DNA of 64,000 nt from Strix aluco. Taxonomy: Eukaryota; Chordata; Aves; Strigiformes; Strigidae. The stretch spans positions 131,540,621-131,604,620 of the forward strand of contig NC_133931.1 in assembly GCF_031877795.1 (NCBI RefSeq). The letters are read 5' to 3'. A program made the translations under genes and the position numbers. Under the pieces are notes generated by a model. It was not told the origin of the DNA, made no database searches, and saw only the letters and a program-made list of their open reading frames with translations. Below, piece by piece: positions 57,901-64,000 of the stretch (within the stretch, counting starts at the first letter, position 1; each line of letters begins with the position of its first letter).

Positions 57901-60129
57901 ATTGATTTTTGTTTGATCCTTCCCCTGCTGTAGTCCCAAGACCAGTGGCAATCTTTACAGTCACCAAGCCTGCATCTCACATGGACAGAGGACACACAGA
58001 GCAAGGAATGGTTTTGATCAAATTAAGAAAGGCACTTCCTACATTCCTAAAACAGCATAAGAGATCTGCTTTCTTGGAGCTGCAGCCCCTGCACAGTACT
58101 TCAGCTACACGCTGAATAGATTGGTCTTCCAGGACCAACAGCCTGACACTATTGGGTGCTTCAGCAGAGAGGTCTACACGCCTGTTCCATGGGAATTAAA
58201 GGAAAAAATTCCTATAGATTTCAGTGGTTTGGGGTATGACCGTCTCTATTATTATTAAGTCCTTAACTTAAATATACCCTTAACTGGTAGCATGTTTGAA
58301 ATAATTGAACAAGACAATCCTGAGTAACTCATCAGTCCCTCTATTATTCTTTCCAGAGCTGCACAGCAGCTATTTACTCAATATGATTTGTTTTAATTTT
58401 TTTATTCAGCATGTTTTATGCATTAGTATCAGAAAAGCCTGTCTTTCTCTTGGCAAATGTTACTGCAAGTTGTCTAGCAGGGAGGTGAGATTATGTAGAT
58501 TTATTTATTCAGAGTGTAATTTGCATAAATGAAAAATGGAAATAGAGCATTTTTTCTGAATTAGAGACCTTTTTTTTCTTCAAGGTGAAACAAAAATGTG
58601 TGTAGTACACTAGTTCAGATTTGCAGATTTTTTTCAGGGGGACTATTAGTCATTTCAATGCCTGGGCCCATTTTCTTCGACTTGGACACTTTTATGGCTG
58701 AAAGCATATTCTGAGGAAAAGATTAAGAAGAGGAAATAGAACAGATTGGAAACGAATTTGCTTATAAGCAGTTAAAGGTGTCCTGTTGAAAAAAATCTCA
58801 GAGCCATGTTTAGGATTTTAGACACCCCAGGTTTGGAGGTCTTCATGGTCCCAGGCTACCAAACAGTGCCTATTCAGAGAAACCCAATGCTGCAAAGAAA
58901 ATTGGCAGTGTGTGTATTTCATCCAGATGGCCTCATCGACGTAATGCAAAATCCGTGCGCACAGGCACTTCATCTAATGGACCACCAGCTCAGACATGCG
59001 TGGCTCAGGCCAGCAGTGCCCACGCAATTTATCCGGATGGGAGAGGGAATGTCTTACAGTCCAGGCTGTTAGATATCCAGGAAAGCACCTAGTTCCTGAA
59101 AAAAAATGCATGAAATCTTATTGCTGTTTTTACCATTCAGAATGCAAGAATTAACTGTGCAGTGCAGAATATCTATCCTGCATTATATAGTATATCTGGC
59201 ATTCCAAGCACTGGTTAATGCATCCTGGGAATCCCTGCAGAGTTGGCGTTCTGTGTCTTAGGATAGCACTGCATTTCATGCTGTAGTTTTTTGGATTAAA
59301 TTGAAGAAAAAAGCATATCCTACATTCAGTGCATCTGGATGTTAGGAATAGATTGCTCCACTTCTCTCAATAGCTGTGTGCAACTCTGGACGCATGGCAT
59401 TATTCTTGAGGTCAGTGCCTTTGGTTTGCCACTATTTATTTGTTCATGTCTGCAGAGGTCCTCTTTTTCTCTCCAGCTGCTCCATCATTCACCAGCACCT
59501 CCTGGTAGCCCACCCTGCTCCCACAGCCCATCCCTTCTCACAGTTGACCCTCACTGAGGTCAGGATGCGATTAGGTGGCTGGAGATCATAAGGAATATTA
59601 ATCACAAGGAACACTTAGATGTTGCTTTACAGACTTCCTTATGTGAAATACACTGTGGCAAGCTATCGGGTTACCGGTGGCTGAAAAAGAAACAGTTCTC
59701 TCTTTACCCTTGACAGTCAAAAGAAAGTTTGATTTATTTTCTCATTTTCAGTTAGTCTAAAGGCAGCTGGGCAGTATTGCTGCAAAGCTCTAGCTGTGTG
59801 TCATTGTAATAGGGGCAATATGTTTGTTCACTTCTGCTCTCTTCCTCTGTCTAATTGTTCTATTGTCTTTCTGTTTTCTCTCCACATTTGGGCTGACAAA
59901 ATGTCTCCTTGGGTTTAGCCCTCTAGCCAAAACTTAACGGGCTCCTAATCAAGAACTAACACCATCAGCAGGCTATTTCCTGTCTTTGTTTACCATTCCT
60001 AGTATCATCTTTCTCCTCCTCTCAGTCCATCATAGCAAATTTTCACCATTATTTTCCTTACAATCTTCCTCCATACAGGGTGCAGGAAGCTTCCTATATG
60101 TTGTTCCCCTTTAATTTTCTGGCCACTCG
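54991..60129. other. Upstream flank of SEM1, noncoding
   Basis: Composition returns to AT-rich directly after the CpG island. No divergent gene, exon or recognisable repeat is seen. A CpG cluster at about 58930-59040 is noted as a finding. By vertebrate synteny this side leads toward DLX6 and DLX5. Confidence 0.65.
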
Positions 60130-60380
60130 ACCTCTGGCTTCCCAGCTCTACGTCCTGGAAAAGTAGCAGATGCATCTAGAACCAGATTTTGACAAGCCAA
60201 GTAATCCTGGGATAACCGTATATCCCACGTAGCTATATCAGCAGAATGTTTATTGCTGAGCCTCAATGCAAATTGTATTGATGTTTTGAACATAAAAGGG
60301 GTAATCACAATGTGATTAATTACTAGGTACCATTCACCATGACTTGCATTTCCATGCAAATATCAAGACTGTCAGAGTAC
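60130..60380. promoter_or_regulatory. Candidate element with POU and homeodomain palindromes
   Basis: Octamers ATGCAAAT occur at 60266-60273 and 60354-60361. The inverted repeat TTGCAT-TTCC-ATGCAA is at 60344-60359, and TAATCAC-AAT-GTGATTA, with perfect 7-bp arms, is at 60302-60318, followed by ATTAATTAC. The density of symmetric sites in 100 bp is unusual. It lies about 6 kb upstream of SEM1 on the DLX side. Confidence 0.4.
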
Positions 60381-61364
60381 AATTCAGTTGCCTAAACAAG
60401 AGTTTCTAACGTCATAGATCAAGATGCCCTAAAACACAGGACTGCCTGGTGTAGTATGGGAGACCTTGGCTCTTCCCAATGGCAGTCAGAGATGGGGGAA
60501 AAACACCATGGGGTTTCTAAAATGGTACCAGTTGCCTGTGTTTAAGCAGCTTAATTGCACTTCTGCTGTACGTTGGAATAACAGCTGTTGGTGCTTACGT
60601 GTCTTTTTCATGTTACTGCACAACTGCCTTTGTTTATTTCTGCCAAGTCTACCCTGAGAATACTATGCTGTGATAACCTCAACATGAGATATTCACTGGA
60701 TAGGTTAGTATGAATCATTAGGAATCAGGTGAACAGACTAGGCCTTTTTTCCATGTAAAACACACTTCTAACTTTACATATCTAGATAGTGGTTAAGGCG
60801 GGGCCAGGATGAAGTTCAACTCAAATAAAATCAAATGTTGTAGCCTAGGAAGAATTACCAAGTGTTACTTCTGATGTTTTGATAGATAAGCAGGGCTACT
60901 CATTAGCAATCCTGGCAAGCTGAAGGACTTAGTGATGCTTAGACCATTGCAAGGACAAGAGCCAGGCCACCAAACAAGGCCACCCTCACCTTAGAGAGCT
61001 TACACAGCCAGACAACACCTCTGGATTCTCAGTTCAGAAAACAGAGATAAATGGGCTCTTCCAGGTGGAGATTCAGAGCACCTGGGTTAAGTACCAGCCC
61101 TGAAATGTAATTTGAAGGAACCTGTCTCATCTCTGACTGTATTAGGAGCCCAGGAAGACTTGTCCCGTAATTATGTGCTGAAAGTCAGGGGACGTCATAA
61201 TCTCTTACAAGTTCAGGTAACAACAGTCACTCTCATTGGTCATATTTTTTCCTCTGGCAAAGTTCCTCCAGGGCATTTTTAGCCCAAAATGTATCAGTTT
61301 AGCTTGCTTATCAGCTCAGCTCTCCCCCAGGAGCTTCACCAGTGTCTGGTGGCAGCTGGCAGTG

Positions 61365-61910
61365 GCAGTTATGTGTCACTCAGAGCTTGCTGCTGTGTGT
61401 TGGCTTTTCCGTGCTCGTAGGCAGAGTATACTCACTGCCCTTCCATTCCCCTGGGGACTGCTTTTCACCAGCCCTGGCTGTCGTTCAGCTGTTCTGCAGT
61501 GTCACAGGCAACACAGTCTCAGCTCAGGGAATTTCACATAATTTATTGCCAATTAACACAAACTTTTAATTACTGATTCGGGTATTGAGGAAATAAAAAC
61601 CCAATCTACTATTGAACAAACACTCAGGGAAACACCTTTCCTCACCTTTCCTCACCTTTCCTCAGGCCTAGCTTCAGACAAACACCTCTCCTCCCTCCTT
61701 CCTCACCTCGACTCCCCTTGTTTTCACCTTTGGCTCCCACTTTCCTTCCCTCCCAGTACCTTCAGCGAGGTGATGGGCAACGCAGGCAGTTGGGGTCAAG
61801 GCATGGTGGTTTCTGTCTGCTGCCCCTTACAGTTCACTCCTTGTCCTCCACTGCTCCTTCCTTCTCGCTATTCCTCTGCCCCAGCACGGGTCACCCATGG
61901 CCTGTGAAGA
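61365..61910 (-). mobile_element. Degenerate ERVL-like LTR fragment
   Basis: It shares ordered blocks with the solo LTR at 9004-10130: AATTTATTGCCAATTAA (compare AATTTATTACCAATCAA), GAAATAAAAACCCAATC, a pyrimidine-rich CCTCCCTTC/CCTCAC section, a GGCAACGCAGGCAG...GGGGTCA section, CAGTTCACTCCTTGT and CTGCTCCTTCC ... CTGCCCCAGCACGGGT. The polarity is the same (minus). Ends and target duplication are not visible; divergence is much higher. It carries an internal 10-bp tandem (CACCTTTCCT three times, 61633-61663). Confidence 0.6.
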
Positions 61911-64000
61911 AGGATCTGTAGTTGGTGGCTTACTTCCTAAGCTTGCATACACGTCTTCATTGCAAACACGACAGGAAAGCAAGAAGGGTGTATTTTATCA
62001 CATAGACTTATGCAGTAAATGAAGATCAGGTATCTAAGGTATATTTTGATGCTGAAACCATGGATGTAGCTCCTGGGAGATATGGCACAGGTGCCAGCAG
62101 AGCAGGACCACCACATTGGCCACCCCAGCTCCCTCACTGCCAGCTGTCACACAAGTAGAGGGGCTGCAAGGCCACTTCAGCTGGAAAAGCAGATTGTGGT
62201 GCCTGTGGTGTGATGCAAAGCATTGCTTTTTATATGCAGAAACACACAGAGCCCCAAAGCTCTTCCTCATCTGTCCTGCAAAGCAGAGGATACCTTCTTC
62301 CTCAGAGCTCCTGCTAACCTGTCACACCTTCTTCAGCATGTGTGGAGGTTTTGATGAACCATCTAGTGGTTTTCCACAGCAATGAATGAAGAAATGCTAT
62401 GCCACTAGCAGAGGCATCAATTAATTTCTTTTTAAATGAGGACACTCTTGAGAGCTTAATCAAAGTCTGCTCTTTATCTTAGATTACCAAGTGAAGTTGA
62501 TGCAGTATGTCAAATCAGAACCACAGGGAGCTATTGGGTCAAGTCCTGATCTTAATCTGGCTCATCCAACCCTTCCACATGAGTGCAGCAGCCCAGGGCA
62601 GTCTCTGGGCCGTTTTACATACAACCATGCAAAACTGATAGTCCTTTTTGTTTCTGTTAGATAATAGCTTATTCTGAATAGTATTTTAAAGAAAATCCTA
62701 GAAAACAGACTCTCTCTGTTCCTGACTTGCTTTCCAAAGCACATAAATCTTTTGTAACTTTAATTCTTAGCCGCATAGCAAATACGATAGCACCAGTGAC
62801 AGCTGGAATGCTTATAAAACCAGCATCAGAGTAAATGGTGAGCATGTCAAACCAGTCTACAAAACCAATGGCTTTACAGAATATATATATAAAATCCTAT
62901 GTATACGTATATATAAATTCATATACTTTTGTGTACAGTACTTATTAAACTCAACAGGTAAACTACACAATTAAGCAGGCTCATATGATAGTACAGTGTT
63001 GCTAGTTATTATTCTAATGTACGAAGTAAATTAAAAGTAAGTAGGATCACCTACAGCAGTATATTACAGAAAAAAAAAGTTAGATTTGAGTACATTGTTA
63101 CTTAGGTTGGCTGAGAAAGAAAGTGAAAGATCTAAACTGATTGTCATGTGAAGGAGTGCATTAAGAAACAGCTCCCTCAGTTTTACTGTTTCTGGCTGTA
63201 TCTTTTGTAATACACAATAGGAGAGTCTTTTCTCTGATTTGCTTTTAAGGCTTTAGCACAATCAAAAGCTGGAGGTATTGTAAAGAAAATCTGCAAATAG
63301 CATGAAAATGTCTTGTGGTGACATTCTTATTCAGGCTCTGGGCCTGATTTTGAAAGATCCCGAACACCCAGAGATGCCAATGCTAAGCACTTCTGCAGAT
63401 CAGATCTTTGAGGTCTGAAAGATTGTTTTATAATCTTGTTTTCATGCTCTTGCAAATTTACAAAGTCTTTTTTTTTTTTCCCATGTAGTAGCACAGATTT
63501 TATTAAAAACATTCAGAACAGATATCTATGTTTTAAGGCAACAGATTTATGCTAACTGGTAAGATAAATAACTTTAGTCAGTAGAACAATTTCCCTTCTT
63601 CCAGGAAACTGATAGTATATTTAAAATTAAGATAACACTAATTATTTAAAAAACAGATCTCTGCAATGCTGGGGCTTTTAGATCCTCTACATTGCATCAT
63701 TCTGCCTGGCTATGGCACTATCTTCACAAAAGTTTCTGCACATTAATGGCAAATGATTTATAGGCTATATAAAAAGTCAGCGCCTCAAAAATAAAAAACA
63801 TTTCTGTTCTTTGTCTTTCATTGCCTTGTCATCTGTAAGGAAAAATCCGTATTTGCCATTGTGTCTTCCCTCAGAAGTGGTTTGAGGTGGCTGCAGTCTG
63901 AAGTATAACCAAAACAAAACAATAAGGTTTGAAATTGTATGTTCAGTGTTTATGCAGGCTGTATGGAAGCCACAAGAAAAAATAAATTTAAACAATCACA
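61911..64000. other. Noncoding, AT-rich; no gene seen
   Basis: Contains a short TA-rich stretch near 62880-62930 and homopolymers (T run about 63467-63479). No gene or repeat is recognised up to the window end. Confidence 0.65.

Noticed and set aside
62880-62935. TA-rich stretch as possible origin or scaffold element
   Set aside because: Short imperfect AT dinucleotide DNA, common in vertebrate noncoding sequence; nothing specific.

Overview
The window looks like nuclear DNA of a bird, probably from Neoaves. It is AT-rich and gene-poor with low repeat density. It has 3'-truncated CR1 LINE tails in both orientations, a solo ERV-type LTR of a kind I recall from many neoavian genomes, and one methylation-free-type CpG island. 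There are no operons, no CRISPR and no bacterial-style genes. Almost all open frames are chance ORFs.

The only gene I can support is SEM1 (DSS1/SHFM1), on the minus strand. Exon 1 (54315-54390) lies in a CpG-island promoter (about 53870-54990). Exon 2 is 50322-50415 and exon 3 coding is 48326-48368, with a short 3'UTR ending just past an AATAAA at 48192-48197. All splice sites are canonical and the frames join into a 70-residue protein, the normal family length. The product is a tiny acidic subunit of the 26S proteasome lid. It also binds BRCA2 and works in TREX-2-type mRNA export complexes.

Layout: 1-48169 is the region 3' of SEM1, expected by vertebrate synteny to face SLC25A13/DYNC1I1. 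It is noncoding, with CR1 remnants (about 7.2, 10.5, 28.6, 33.2 and 41 kb), one well-preserved solo LTR (9004-10130, 5-bp target duplication) and several stretches that look like conserved regulatory DNA (about 11.7, 26.4, 30.4, 37.0-37.9, 43.6-44.0, 46.2-46.4 and 47.1-47.8 kb). 48170-54390 is SEM1. 54391-64000 is upstream of SEM1, the side expected to face DLX6/DLX5. It holds a palindrome-rich candidate element at about 60.1-60.4 kb and a degenerate second LTR at about 61.4-61.9 kb.

From established knowledge, the DNA around SEM1 is a long-range enhancer landscape for DLX5/DLX6 (split hand/foot malformation 1 locus). The candidate noncoding elements are read in that light, but conservation could not be tested here. 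I see no new multi-gene system. The best leads are the candidate elements, an orphan plus-strand exon-like segment abutting the SEM1 3' end, and a minus-strand membrane-protein-like frame near 24.6 kb.
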